A stretch of DNA of 64,000 bases. Source: Cymbidium sinense (lineage: Eukaryota > Streptophyta > Magnoliopsida > Asparagales > Orchidaceae). Position 1 is the stretch's first letter; each line of letters begins with the position of its first letter. Shown here piece after piece: positions 23,641 through 35,960 of this stretch. The DNA lies in NCBI GenBank assembly GCA_021442155.1, contig CM038214.1:140034040-140098039 (forward strand), given 5' to 3'. The notes beneath the pieces were generated by a model. That model was given only the letters and a program-made list of their open reading frames with translations. It did no database searches and was not told the DNA's origin. A program made the translations under genes and the position numbers.

Positions 23641-25140
23641 CATCAAATCTTTTTTCTTCTTTTATGCACACCATAAATACTTCAAGCAAAAGCCTAACAA
23701 TGTATTTGTTCAAATTACATCTTCTTAACATTGTAATCAACATTTTATGATTTGTGATGGTGCAAGCTCAAACTAACTATACAATATCATGCTAAACATA
23801 TTATAGTGTGAATTAACACACTATATTATATAATAATATGTGATGTTATATTATAATTTCCTATAATATACTATATTGTCTAACATTACACCTCATTATA
23901 ATCACTTAAAAGGAACAAATAACAAAATTTTTTCAAAATATGAATAATGTTCATTTTGGATGTAAAATTGTTATTTTTTTATTAGAAATGGTATAAAATA
24001 GAATAATTTTGGTGTTGCTTCTTGGTGTGTGCCTTGTATTTAACCAAATTCTTCCATCTCAACCTTCAAATTAACATTTTTGTGAGTTTTGACACAATGT
24101 ATTATAGGAAAAGTAAAACATACTAAAATGTACAATAACATTTAATTACACACCCCGAAATTCATATATATGTGAAGTTATATTGTTATCTACATTATAT
24201 TTTAATATACTTTCATATAATGTATTATCTTACATTACACCTTAAAATGAATCACTTTAAGCAAAAAAATTATAAATTTTGGTTGAAAAATGAACATTTA
24301 TTTTGGATGCAAAATTCCATTCTTTAGATTAAATGACACACCATAGCATACCCTAATGATGTTCCCTACAGCTTACCTTAAATTTGGTCAAATCCCATTA
24401 TCTCTATGTATAAATTAGTATTTTATGAATTATACCAGTACAAACTCTACTACATCATACTATAACAAACTAAAATATGCTAAACAATAAGTAGTAATAC
24501 ACATTATAATGCATGATGATACACTATGTTATGGAATCCTATATTATAAGACACTATAACATATTATATTATATTGAATTGCATGTCACATCATAAGGGA
24601 TTTCTTAAGATAAAAAATCATAAAATTAGTCTAAATAATAAAAAACTATATATTTGAGTCGTATCACTTGCATATTTTAATTTGAAATAATATATTATGA
24701 TGCCATGCTCTACTTATTATGAATTTGGCCAAATTCCACCATTTTATAGTCTAAATCAACATTTCTATAAATAATACTAGTGTTTGCTCGATTGCATGAT
24801 TGTAAAATACTAAAAGAATTTAAAATGCATAGAACAATATATTATGATATATGATGTTGTACTATGCTACAACAAATAATATTTATTTTGAACATAAAAT
24901 CTTACTTTTAGACTATAAGTGGTATCACACCTTTGGTACTACAACCTAATTCCTTCAAATTTAATAAATTTCATCATCGATTTATTAAATCAATATTTTA
25001 TGATTTATATTAATATAGACTATAATAATACCATAATATACAAAACATCTTTATAACATCCAAAACACATCACTACATGCTCAAATATATTATGCTACAT
25101 TATACTATAATATATGGTATTATAATATAATTTAGGGTAT
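23641..25140 (+). repeat. Diverged tandem repeat, period about 340 bp
   Basis: The anchor AATCAACATTTTATGATTT recurs in variant form at about 23,731, 24,068, 24,411, 24,744 and 24,985. A second anchor, ACATTACACCTCATTATAATC, recurs at about 23,884, 24,233 and 24,583; a third, TATTTTGGATGCAAAATTC, near 23,952, 24,300 and 24,888. The unit is very AT-rich. The last copy is shortened. It is not seen in block B. Confidence 0.72.
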
Positions 25141-25255
25141 TCAAATCTCGAATAGTGAAGGGAAAGTCTCTTAGATACATTTTCTTTAACTACCATAACT
25201 ATGTTTGGATTAGGTCATTCTTCATATCTACCCCTAATGACATCTGTGTTCAAGG
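25141..25255. other. Unique edge of block A
   Basis: About 115 bases without visible family membership; telomere-like sequence resumes after GTGTTCAAGG at about 25,255. Confidence 0.5.
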
Positions 25256-25454
25256 TTTAGAGTTTAGGGTTAGGGTTTTTGGTTAGTTTAGGGTTTTGGG
25301 TTTAGGATTTAGGGTTTAGGGTTGTAGGTTTTAGGGTTTAGGGTTTATGGTTCAGTGTTTATGGTTTAGGGCTTTTAAGGTTTAGGATTTAGGGTTTCAA
25401 TTTTAGGTTTAGGGTTTAAGTTATTGTTTATGGTTTAGGGTTCAAGGTTTTTTT
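25256..25454 (+). repeat. TTTAGGG-rich block
   Basis: Degenerate heptamers between block A and GR-RBP module copy 3. Confidence 0.85.
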
Positions 25455-25934
25455 TAATAGAGAACAAATTTAGATTCAGCATTTGTTCTTTTTGATTTCA
25501 TCAACCAAGTAGCACACCAAGTTTTCTAAGACACAAGCGATGAAATAGATAAAAAATGAGCACCCATAGAGAAAATTACAAACCCTAGATAAGTAGAATC
25601 ATCACTACTATAAAGACAGTTCCATAAGCAACAAATCAGATTGGCCATTATTCAATTTCTCAAGTTCCCATCAGAACCACTCCTCCTCTCGAGTAGCGGG
25701 ATCTACCATCATATCCCTGATTTCTCCCTTTGCCACAACCATGGCTCAAACCTCCGGCACTCCTCCCACCACCATAACCACCATTACTCTGGCCACCAAC
25801 TCCATATCCACCAGCACCTCCAGATCCCCTACCACGACTACAATAACCACCGCCTCCACCTTCCCCTCGATAGCTAGATCTAGACTAAGTCTAGTTGACA
25901 GTGATGTTCTTGCTATTAAGGTTGTGTCCATTCT
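25455..25934 (-). pseudogene. GR-RBP 3' module, copy 3 (full length)
   Basis: From the right edge on the - strand: an RRM tail (NGHNLNSKNITVN), two in-frame stops close behind it, a Gly-rich tail with GGAGGYG and SNGGYGGGRS parts, the C-terminal YDGRSRYSRG, then 3' UTR to the left edge at AATAGAGAACAAATT. The native GR-RBP tail binds RNA together with an N-terminal RRM; that RRM is missing. The + strand open frames in this interval are antisense Thr/Ser-rich shadows of the Gly-rich tail. Confidence 0.85.
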
Positions 25935-26726
25935 TATGATTTATGGTTAGTTTAGGGTTTATGGTTACTTTAGAGTTTATGTTTAGGGTTTAGGGTTTAG
26001 GGTTTAAGGTTTAGAGTTATATTAGGGTTTAGGGTTTAGGGTTTAGGGTTTAGGGTTTATGGTGTAGGATTTTATGGTTTGAGGTTTATGGCTCAGGGTT
26101 TAGAGTTTTAGGGTTTAGGGTTTTAGGTTTAGGTTTAGGAGTTTAGGTGGTTTAGGGTTTTAGTTTGGTTTAAGTTTAGGTTTAGTTTATTTAGGTTTAG
26201 GTTTAGGTTATTTATTTTAGTTTTAGGTTTAATTTATTTTCTTTATTTTATTTTATTTTGGTTTTAGCTTTTTTTTAGTTTAGGGTTTAGGTTTTATTTT
26301 TTTAAGTTTTATTTAGTTTTATTTTAGTTTATTTTAGGTTTATTTTATTTTATTTAAGGTTTAGAGTTTATTTTATTTAGATTTTGTTTTATAGTTTAGT
26401 TTTATTTTATTTATTTTAATTTTATTTTATTTTATTTTTTTAGCCAGTAGGTTTAGTTTAAGTTTTTATTTTTTATTTTATTTTCTTTTTTGGTTTAGGT
26501 TTAAGTTTAGGTTTTAATTAATGTTTTTGTTTTATTTTATTTTTTAATATTTATTTTGGTTTAGGTTTATTTATTTATTTTATTTTAAAGTTTTATTTAG
26601 TTTAGGTTTAGGTTTTTAGGTTTTTAGGTTTAGGGTTTAGGGTTAGTTTAGGGTTTAGGTTTTAGGGTTTAGGATTTAGGTTTTGGGGTTAGAGTTTAAG
26701 TTTTAGTTTAGGGTTTAAGCTTTTTG
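25935..26726 (+). repeat. TTTAGGG-rich and AT-rich satellite
   Basis: One of the cleanest heptamer runs (about five TTTAGGG copies) lies at 26,030-26,060. AT-rich DNA follows from 26,160 and TTTAGGG-like DNA again from 26,600, ending at module copy 4. Confidence 0.88.
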
Positions 26727-27207
26727 TTAGTAGAAACAAATTCAATTTCAATATTTCTTCTTTTTGATTTCATCAAACAAGTAGCACCCTAAGTTTTCTA
26801 AGACACAAGAGATAACATAGATAAAAAATGAGCAGCCATAGAACAAATCAAAATCCTTAGATAATTAGAATCGTCTCTAAAGTAAAGGCATAATTCCATC
26901 AACAGCAGATCAGATGGGTCGTTCTGTAGTTTCTCTTATTCCCATCAGAACCACCCTCACATCTTGAGTAGTGGGATCCGCCATCATATCCCTGATCTCT
27001 CCCTACGCCACCACCACGACTCTAACCTCTGTCACTCCTCTGACCTCCATAACCGCCATTATTTGACCACCACCTTCATATCCACTAGCACCTCCAGATC
27101 CCCCACCACCACTGAGATAACCATTGCCTCTACTTTCGCCTTTACCGCTAGATCTAAACTGAGCCTAGTTGATAGTGATGTGGTTCCGTCAAGGTTCTTC
27201 CCATTCT
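26727..27207 (-). pseudogene. GR-RBP 3' module, copy 4
   Basis: Full-length module with the same order as copy 3: the junction at CCATTCTTAG, an RRM tail (NGKNLD), a Gly-rich tail, a YDGGSHYS-type C-terminus, and UTR. Frameshifts are evident from the split of the Gly-rich frame, and the GTACCATCAAG segment is altered near the RRM end. It lies only 1.27 kb from copy 3, the closest pair in the window. Confidence 0.83.
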
Positions 27208-30200
27208 TAGAGTTTAGGGATAGTTTAGAGTTTAGTGTTTAGGGCTAGTTTAGGGTTTAGGTTTGTAGGTTTTAGGGTTTAGAGTTTAAGGTTTAGGGTT
27301 TATGGTTTAGATTTAGGTTTGGGGGTTTTAGGTTTAGGTTTAGGGTTGTGGTTTGTGGTTTAGGGTCCAGTGATTAGGGTTGTGTAGTGAGTTAGGGTTT
27401 AGGGTTTAGGTTTGGGTTTAGAGGAATTAGGGTTTATGGTTTTTTTAAAATTAAGCATGGGTTTAGGTTTATTTAGTTTGTTTAGTTTATTTTTTTTATT
27501 TATTTGACTTTATTTTATTTTTTATTTATACTTATTTATTTTTTATTTTTATTTAGGTTACTTTATTTATTTTAGGTTTATTTATTTGAGATTATTTTTC
27601 AGTTGAGTTTTATTTTTATTTTATTTTTAGGTTTAGGTTCTATTTTTTATTTTTAGGTTTAGGTTTGGGTTTTTATTTTATTTTTTCCTTTTTAGTTTAG
27701 GGCTTAGGTTTTATTTTTTATTTATTTTTAGGTTTATTTTTTAGCTTTAAGTTTTTAGTTAGTTTTTATTTTATTTTTATTTTTATTTTAGTTTTTATTT
27801 TATTTAGGTTTTTTATTTTTTTAGTTTAGTTTAGGTTGTTATTTATTTTGATTTAGTTTTGTTTTTATTTATTATTTTATTATCTTTTAAGGTTTATGTT
27901 TAGGTTTATATTTTAGTATATGTTTTTATTTTATTTTATTTTTTATTTTATTTTGGTTTAGTTTTTTATTTATTTAATTTTGAGGTTTTATTTCATTTAG
28001 GTTTAAGTTTTTAGCTTTTTAGGGTTTATGATTTAGGGTTAGTTTAGGGTTTAGGGTTTAGGGTTTAGGGTTTGGAGTTCAGGGTTTAGGTTTTATTTAT
28101 TTTGGTTTAGCTTATTTTAGTTTAGGTTTAGGATTATTTTATTTTATTTCTTTTATTTTTTTTAGTTTTAGGTTGGTTTTATTTATTTTATTTTAGTATA
28201 TTTTATCTAGTTTATTTTACTTTTTATTGTAGGTTTAGGTTTTTTTAGTTTAGGGTTTAAGTTTTATTTTTTATTTATTTTTAGGTTTATTTTTTAGGTT
28301 TAGGTTTTATTTAGTTTTAAATTTATTTTATTTTTTAGTTTATTTTATTTTTATTCATTTAGTTTTATTTTGTTTAGGTTTTTTATTCTTAGGTTTAATT
28401 TATTTTAGTTTAATTTAGGTTTTGTATTTATTTTATTTTTATTTTATTATATTTTAGGTTTAGGTTTTATTTTATTTTATTTTCTATTATATTTAGGGTT
28501 AGGTATTTTATTTTATTATTACGTTTATTTAGTTTTAGGTTTTAGGTTAGGTTTTAGGCTTTAGGGTTTAGGGTTTAGAGTTTAAGGTTTAGGGTTTACT
28601 GTTTTAAGGTTTAGGGTTTAGGGTTAGGTTTTAGTGTTTAGGGTTTAGGGTTTAATGTCAGGCTGTGGTTGAGTTTTTTTAGGTTTAGGGTTTATGATTT
28701 AGGGTGTAGGGTTTAGGGTTTAGGGTTTAGTGTTTAGGGTTTTTTTTAAATTAAGTAAACTAAGAGGTTTATGTTTATTTAGTTTATTTAGTTTATTTTT
28801 TATTTATTTAAGTTTATTTTATTTTTTATATTTATTTAGATTTGTTTTATTTTTTATGTTTATTTTATTTTTAAATTTATTTATTTTAGTTTAGCTTTTC
28901 ATTTTAGTTTATTTTTAGATTAGGTTTAGGTTTATGTTTATTTTTAGTTTATTTATTTTGTTTATTTTATGTTTATGTTTTTTTAGATTTAGGTTTAGGT
29001 TTTATTTTATTATTCAGGTTTTTTTAGGTTTTAAATTTTATTTTTTAGTTCACGTTTAGGTTTATTTTATATTTTATTTTATTTAGTTTAGGTTTGTTTA
29101 GGTTTTATTTATTTTAGTTTATTTATTTTGTTTAGGTTTAGGTATTTTAGTGAAGGTTAGGTTTTATTTTTATTCATTTTAGGTTTATTTTTTAGGTTTA
29201 GGTTTTATTTAGTTTAGGTTTAATTTAGTTTAGGTTTAAGAGGGTTTAGGCTTAGATGGTGGTAGTGGTAGGGTTTAGGTAGGAGGATTTAGGGTTTAGT
29301 GGTCAGAGTTAAGAGGGTGGGTTTAGGGAAGGTTTAGGGTTTAGGGTTTAGGGTTTTAGGGTTGGGCTCAGGGTTTAGGGTTTAGTTGGTTTCTGGAGTT
29401 TTAGGTTAGTTTTAGGGTTAGGGTTTTTTTTTATTTTCTTAATTTTTTTATTGTTTTAAGTTAAGTAAATCGATAGGTTTATGTTTATTTAGTTCATTTT
29501 TAATTTATTTTTATTTTCTGTTTAGGTTTATTTTTTATTTTTATTTAGTTTAGTTTATTTATTTTAAGTTCTTTTATTTTAGTTTAGGTTTTTTATTTTA
29601 TTTTATTTTTCAGGTTTAGGTTCAGGTTTATGCTTACTTTTTATTTTTTTATTTTTATTTTATTTAGTAGGTTTAGGTTATATTTTTTTTTTGGTTTAGG
29701 TTTTGGTTTTAATTTTATCTTTTCAATTTAGGGTTTAAGTTTTTATTTTAGTTTTATTTCTAGGTTTTATTTTATTAGTTTAAGTTTAGGTTTATTTTTT
29801 ACTTTATTTTATTTTATTTAGTGTTTAGGTTTAGGTTTTTGTTTAGTATATTTTAGGTTTAGGGTTTAGGTTTTATTTTCTATTTATTTTTAGGATTTAT
29901 TTTTAGGTTTATGTTTTAAATTTAGGTTTTTATTTAGTTTTTATTTTATTTATTTTTAGTTTATTTTATTTTTATTTTAGGTTTAATTTTTTTTAGGTTT
30001 TTTTAATTTTTAGTTTAGTTTAGGTTTTTATTTATTTTATTTAACTTTAGTTTTTAGTTTATTATTTTAGTTTCTTGTTAGGTTTAAGTTTTGGTTTAGG
30101 TTAAGGTTTTAGTTTTAGTTTAGGTTTTTAATTTATTTTATTTTTTTATATTATTTTTATGTTTAGGTTGCTTTATTTTTTCTTTTAGATTTTATTTAGT

Positions 30201-30476
30201 TTAGCTTTAGCTTTTTAGCTTTTAGGGCTTAGGGTTTATGGTTTATGGGTAGTTGAGGGTTTAAGGTATAATGTTTAAGGTTTGGGGTGTAGGGTATAGG
30301 GTATAGGGTTTAGGGTTTAGGATTTAGGGTTTAGGGTTTAGGTTTTTGGGTTTAGGGTTTAGGGTTTAGGGTTTTAGGGTCTAGGGTTTATGGTTTAGGC
30401 TTTTTAGGGTTTAGGGTTTAGGTTTTAAGTCTAGGGTTCAGGTTTTAGTTTAGGGTTTAGGGTTTTTATTTTTTTT
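27208..30476 (+). repeat. Satellite with three boundary motifs, two units
   Basis: Boundary motifs occur at about 27,449 (AAATTAAGCATGGG), 28,749 (AATTAAGTAAACTAAGAGG) and 29,459 (AGTTAAGTAAATCGATAGG). The second boundary word TTTTTAGCTTTTTAGGG lies at about 28,009 and a variant near 30,196. A GC-shifted patch lies at 29,240-29,420. The rest alternates AT-rich and TTTAGGG-rich DNA. No gene is seen. Confidence 0.88.
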
Positions 30477-30948
30477 AATAGAGAATAAATTCATATTCAA
30501 CATTTCAACTTTTTGAGTTCATCAACCAAGTAACACACCAAGTGTCCTAAGACACATGCGATGACATTGATAAAAATGAGCATGGATAGAGCAAATCAAA
30601 GACCCTAGATAACTAGAATTATCTTTATTATAAAGACATAATTTCATAAGCAGTAGATTGGATCATCCATTCTTCAGTTTCTCTATTTCCCATCAAAACC
30701 TCCTTGACCCCTCTAGTAGTGGGACCCACCATCATATCTCAGATCTCTCCCTCTACCACCACCATGGCTATAAACTCTTCCCACCTCCATAGCCACCATT
30801 GCTCGGACCACCACCACCATATCCACCAGCACCTTTAGTTCCCCCACCACCACTGCGATAATCACCGCCTTCGCCTTTGCCTCCATCACCATATCTAGAC
30901 TCAGCCTGTTTGATGGTAATGTTCTTATCATCAAGGTTCTGCCAATTC
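30477..30948 (-). pseudogene. GR-RBP 3' module, copy 5
   Basis: Full-length module. The - strand reads NWQNLDDKNITIKQAESRYGDGGKG into a Gly-rich tail with frameshifts, then GRGRDLRYDGGSHY, a stop, and UTR. It is the module of the first half of the 3.4-kb duplication. Confidence 0.84.
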
Positions 30949-32029
30949 TTAGGGTTTAGGTTTAAGTTTTGGCTTATTAGGTTTTAGGGTTTATATATAT
31001 TTTTTAATCTATTTAGTTAATTTATGTTTAGATTTAGGGTTTAGGGTTAGGTTTAGGGTTTAAGGTTTAGGGTTTAGGGTGTAGGGATTATGGTTTAGGG
31101 TTTAGCTTTTTAAGGTTTATGTTTTTAGGTTTAGGGTTTAAGATTAAGGTTTAGGGTTTAGTGTTTAGGGTTTTTTAGGGATTAGGGTTTAGGTTTTCTG
31201 GTTGTAAGTTTAAGATTGGGGGTTTAGGGTTTAGGGTTTAGGGTTAGTCTTTGGGATTAAGGATTAGGGTTTATGGTTTAGGATTTAAGGTTTAAGGTTT
31301 TTTTAAAAAAAATAATAATAATAAGTAAATCGATAGGTTTAGGTTTATTTAGTTTATTTTTTATTTATGTTACTCTATTTTATTTTATATTTTTATTTAT
31401 GTTTATTTTTTTATTTAGTTTAGTTTAGTTATTTTAGGTTTATTTATTTTACTTTAGGTATAGGTTTAGGTTTATTTTTTAGTTGAGTTTTATTTTTATT
31501 TTATTTTTTAGGTTTAAGTTTTATTTTATAATTTTATGTTTTGATTTATGTTTTTATTTTAATTTTTTATGTTTAGGTTTTAGGTTTTTATTTTTGGTTT
31601 ATTTTTAAGATTTATTTTTTAGTTTAGGTTTAGGTTTATTTTTAGTTTATTTTATTTTATTTAGTTTAGTTTTAAGTTTAGGTTTTACTTATTTTTGTTT
31701 AGATTTAGGTTTATTTTATTTTGTTTATTTCATTATTATTTTAGGTTTAGGATTTATTTTTTTATTTATTTGTAGGTTTTATTTTTAGGTTTATTTTTTA
31801 GGTTTAGATTTTTACTTAGTTTTTGGTTTATTTTAATTTTATTTTATGTTTATTTTTATTTTATTATCATTTTTCACCTTTAGGTTCATTTTATTATTTA
31901 GTTTAGTTTAGGTTTTTGTTTATTTTATTTTAGTTTTTTATTTTATTTTATTTAGGTTTAAGTTTTTTTATTTAATTTATTCTTAAGGTTTGTTTAGTTA
32001 TTTTTTTAGGTTTTATGGTTTAAAAAGGA
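30949..32029 (+). repeat. Satellite: flank, TTTAGGG block, boundary motif, AT-rich block
   Basis: The conserved flank is present with a TATATATATTTTTTAATC variant. The boundary motif lies at 31,315-31,340 with an (AAT)n extension. The AT-rich part from about 31,690 to 31,990 closely matches 35,095-35,420, the first sign of the 3.4-kb duplication. Confidence 0.88.
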
Positions 32030-32680
32030 TCTAGTTTAGGGTTTGGTTTGGGCCTAGCTTATAGGTTTGAGAGCCATGGCTTTAGGATTTAGGGCCTGGG
32101 AGGTCAGCTTTAGTGGCCTGGGCTGATCAGGCCCAGGAGCCTGTGAGGCCCAGAGTCAGGAGTTTGTTTAGGGCCCAGTGTGAGTGTGGGGTTTAGTTAG
32201 GTCAGGGTCCAAGCCTTTAGGGTTTGGATGATAGTGTGCCAGGAGTGGTTGGGTCCGTGTTCACCATTTAGGGTTTTATTTTATTAAACTAATCAAACCA
32301 CCATTTAATTATTTAGTGGTTGTGGGCTCAGGATCTTGTGGTTTAGGGCTCATGGTGGTCAGTGGTGCCCAGGTCAGGCATGCTTTATGCCTGGGGGGTC
32401 AGTGGCCCAGTCTAACCCAGGGTCAGTGGACCAGGGTTTAGGGTGGCCCAGAGCCTGGGCCCAGCCAGGCCCAGGGTTTTATAGAGGCACAGCCTGGGTT
32501 AGTCAGCATTTAGGCTCATGGTTTAGGATCATTAGGCAGGGGGGTTTATGGTTTGTTCAGGTTTAGGGCTCTAGGGTTTAGGGTTGTAGGTTTAGGGTTT
32601 AGGGTTTAGGGTTAGTTTTAGGGATAAGTGTTTAGGGTTAGTCTTAGGTATAAGTGTTTAGGGTTTACAGTTTTGGGTTT
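32030..32680 (+). repeat. GC-shifted telomere-like island (duplicated unit 1)
   Basis: GGCCTGGG, GCCCAGGAGCC and GGTCAGTGGCCCAG words dominate. An internal AATCAAACCACCATTTAATT segment at about 32,287 also occurs in the next island at about 35,716. The open frame at 32,336-32,566 has no recognisable domain and is not called. Confidence 0.78.
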
Positions 32681-33860
32681 TTTAAAATAAATTAAGTAAA
32701 CCTTTATGTTTTTGTTTATTTAGTTTTTTTAATTTATTTTTTATTTTTTATAATTTATTTTATTTTATTTATTTTTATTTTTATATATTTTTTATGTTTA
32801 TCTTTAGTTTATTTATTTTAAGTTTATTTATTTTAAATTAGATTTTTTATTTTATTTTATTTTTAGGTTTTGGCTTAGGTTTATTTTTTAGTTGAGTTTT
32901 ATTTTTATTTTATCTTTTAGGTTTAGGTTTAATTTTTTATTTTTATGTTTACATTTACATTTTTATTTTATTTTGTTTAGGTTTAGGTTTTAGGTTTTTA
33001 TTTTAGGTTTATTTTCATGTTTTATTTTTTAGTTTAGATTTAGGTTTATTTTTAGTTAATTTTTATTTTATTTAGATTAAGTTTAGGTTTAGGTTTAGCT
33101 TATTTTAGGTTTAGTTTTTATTTATTTAAATTTAGTTTATTTTAGCTTAGGGTTAGGTTTTTTATTTTATTTATTTTATTTTTATGTTATGTTTAGTTTT
33201 TTATTGGTTTAGGGTTTAAGTTTTTTTTATTTATTTTTAGGCTTTATTTTAGGCTTATTTTTTAGGTTTAGGTTTTTATTTCATTTTTTTATTTTTTGTT
33301 TAATTTATTTTATTTTACATTTATTTTTATTTTATTAAGGATTTTTTTTCATAGGTTTATTTTATTTTATAATTTAGTTTAGGTTTTCTTTATTTTAGTT
33401 AGTTTTATTTTTTATTTTATTTTATTTTAGGTTTAGGTGGGCTTTAGTTTAGGTTTTATTATATTTTATTTTGGTTTATTTAGGTTAAGGGTTTTTATTT
33501 ATCTCTTTTAGGTTTTATTTAGTTTAGCTCAGCTTTTGGGTTTAGGGTTTTGGGTTTAGGGTCAGGGTAGGGTTTGGGGTGGGTTAGGGTTTAGGGTTTT
33601 GGTTTTAGGGTTTAGGGTTTTTGGGTTTAGGGTTAAGGTTTGAGGTTTAGGGTTTAGTGTTTAGGCTTTAGGGTTTAGGGTTTTTAGGGTTTATGGTTTA
33701 GGGTTTAGGGTTTAGAGTTTAGGGTTTTGGTTTTTGGGTTTAGTATTTTAAGGTCTAGGGTTTAGGGTTTAGGGTTTTTAGGGTTTCGAGTATAGGTTTT
33801 TGGGTTTAGGTTTTAAGTCAAGGGTTTAGGTTTTAGTTTAGGTTTAGGGTTTTTAGTTAT
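32681..33860 (+). repeat. Boundary motif, AT-rich block and TTTAGGG block
   Basis: The boundary motif AAATTAAGTAAACCTTTATG lies at about 32,690, AT-rich DNA follows to 33,520, then strong TTTAGGG to 33,850. It matches 36,000-36,830 through shared words such as AAGGATTTT..CATAGGTTTA. Confidence 0.88.
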
Positions 33861-34337
33861 TTTTAACAAAGAATAAATTTAGATTAAACATTTCTTCTTT
33901 TTGATTTCATCAACCAAGTATCACACGAAGTGTTTTAAGACATATGCGATGACATTGTTAAAAAATGAGCATGCATAGAGCAAATTAAAGACCCAAGATA
34001 ACTTGAATTGTCTTTATTGCAAAGCAATAGTTCCATAAGCAGTACATTGGATCATCCATTTTTCAGTTTCTCCAATTCCCATCAAAACCACCTCAACCTC
34101 TTGAGTAGTGGGATTCGCCATCATATCCCAGATCTTTCCCTCTACCACCATCATGGCTATAAACTCTTCCCACCTCCATAGCCACCATTGCTCCAACCAC
34201 CATCTCTATATCCACTAGCAACTCTAGTTCCTCCACCACCTCTGCGATAATCATCGCTTCACCTTTGCCTCCATCACCAGATCTAGACTCAGCCAATTTG
34301 ACGGTAATGTTCTTACCGTCAAGGTTCTTCCCATTCT
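33861..34337 (-). pseudogene. GR-RBP 3' module, copy 6
   Basis: Full-length module. The - strand begins NGKNLDGKNITVKLAESRSGDGG and then loses frame by one base in the Gly-rich tail; the tail, SHYSRG end and UTR are all recognisable. It occupies the same place in the second half of the 3.4-kb duplication as copy 5 does in the first. Confidence 0.84.
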
Positions 34338-35459
34338 TAGGGTTTAGGTTTTTTAGTTTGTAGTTTTGTGGTTTAGATATATTTTTTAATTTAACTTTAG
34401 GTTTAGGTTTGGGGTTTAGGGTTTAGTTTTAACAGGGATTGGGTTGGGTTTAGGTTTTATATGGTTTAGGATTTAGGGTTTTAAGGTTTATGTTTTTAGG
34501 GTTTAGGGTTTAGGATTAAGGTTTAGGGTTTAGGGTTTATGGTTTAGGGGTTTTTAGGGATTAGGGTTTAGGGTTCGTGGTTGTAAGTTTAGGGTTGTGG
34601 TTTAGGTTTAGGGTTTAGGGTTAGTCTTAGGGATTAAGGATTAGGGTTTATTAAGATTTATAGTTTAAAGTTTTTTAAATAATAATAATAAATGCACATA
34701 TGTTTAGGTTTATTTAGTTTATTTTTTGTTTATTTTAGTCTATTTTATTTTGTATTTTTATTTATGATTATTTCTTATTTTTAGTTAGTTTAGTTTATTT
34801 ATTTTAGGCTTATTTATTTTAGTTTAGGATTTTTATTTTAGTTTATTTTATTGGTTTTGGTTTAGGTTTAGGTTTAGGTTTATTTTGTTAGTTGAGTTTT
34901 ATTTTTATTCTATTTTTCTAGGTTTAGGTTTTATTTTTTATTTTTATGTTTTGATTTCTATTTTTATTTTACTTTTATAGGTTTAGGTTTTAGGTTTTTA
35001 TTTAAGCTTTATTTTTAAGATTTATTTTTTAGTTTAAGTTTAGGTTTATTTCTAGTTTATTTTATTTTATCTAGTTTAGGTTTAAGTTTAGGTTTAACTT
35101 ATTTTTATTTAGGTTTAGGTTAATTTTATTTTGTTTATTTCATTATTATTTTAGGTTTAAGTTTTCTTATTTATTTATTTGTACGTTTTATTTTTAAGTT
35201 TACTTTTTAGGTTTAGATTTTTATTTAGTTTTTATTTTATTTTGTTTTGTGTTTATTTTAATTTTATTTTATGTTTATTTTTATTTTATTATCATTTTTT
35301 ATCCTTAGGTTCATTTTATTTTTTAGTTTAGTTTATATTTTTATTTATTTTATTTTAGTTTATTTTTTCTTTTTATTTTATTTTATTTAAGTTTATGTTT
35401 TTTTTATTTATTTTATCTTAAAATTTGTTTAGTTTAGGTTGAGGTTTTTAAGTTTTTAG
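34338..35459 (+). repeat. Satellite: TTTAGGG block, boundary motif, AT-rich block
   Basis: A shortened flank, then TTTAGGG-like DNA, a degenerate boundary motif with (AAT)n at about 34,675-34,705, then AT-rich DNA matching 31,340-31,990. Confidence 0.87.
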
Positions 35460-35960
35460 GGTTTAGGGTTTAATGATTAGGGTTTGTGGTGTGGTTTATT
35501 AGTAGTGTGTAGGGTTTAGGGCCTGTGGTAGTGTGGAGTGGCTCTGTATCAGGCCTAGGGCTAGTTGGAGCTCAGTGGGTAGTGGCCTGGGTGTGGGGTT
35601 TGGGTGGGTAGTTGGGTTTGGTTAGGTTTGGATCAGGGTCCGTGTTTTAATGGCTCAGGTTTGCTGTGGAAGGTTTAGGGCCACAGTCAATCTACCATTT
35701 AAATTTATTTAAATTAATCAAACCAACACCAATTTATTTATGTGGTCAGTGTGGATAGTGATGGTGGGGTCAGGTTTAAGTGTATGGTTTAGTTTAGGTT
35801 TGGGGTCACTTAAGTTTAGGGTTCGTTAGATTTAGATTTGGGGGTTTAGTTTAAGGTTTAGCATGGGTTTAGGGTTTTTATAGTTTAGTGTACTGATATG
35901 GTTTGTGGTTTAGGGTTTTTAGGGTTTAGCATTTGGGTCAGGTTTAGGGTTTGTATTTTA
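35460..35960 (+). repeat. GC-shifted telomere-like island (duplicated unit 2)
   Basis: Words such as GTGGTAGTGTGGAGTGGCTC and GGGTCAGG; it aligns in position with the 32.0-32.7 kb island and shares the AATCAAACCA-containing AT-rich insert at about 35,716. Confidence 0.77.

Larger units (their letters stand above)
14798..25255 (+). mobile_element. Block A: degenerate Ty3/gypsy (Tat-type) retrotransposon block
   Basis: A 10.5-kb interruption of the satellite with ordinary base composition. In order it holds AT-rich noncoding DNA, GGTCAA-rich DNA, a purine tract, a pol region with RT, RNase H, archaeal-type RNase H and integrase, post-pol DNA with internal repeats, and a tandem array of about 340 bp. 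The two RNase H domains in series point to the Tat lineage of plant Ty3/gypsy elements. I could not find a pair of direct LTRs, a primer-binding site or gag. Many stops and frameshifts show it is inactive. Most of it has a counterpart in block B. Confidence 0.85.

Noticed and set aside
14798..25255. Direct LTR pair for block A (and for block B)
   Set aside because: The upstream DNA has no direct copy after pol; in B the only downstream copy is inverted.
25641..25950. Thr/Ser/His-rich plus-strand open frames
   Set aside because: They are antisense to the Gly-rich tail of GR-RBP copy 3; the same applies at 26,964-27,242 and 60,543-60,791.
26030..26060. Perfect TTTAGGG run as a possible functional telomere end
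   Set aside because: Only a few perfect units, embedded on both sides in degenerate array and modules; interstitial telomere-like DNA fits better.
32336..32566. 76-codon open frame in the duplicated GC-shifted island
   Set aside because: Low-complexity translation; the sister island at 35.5 kb does not preserve it.
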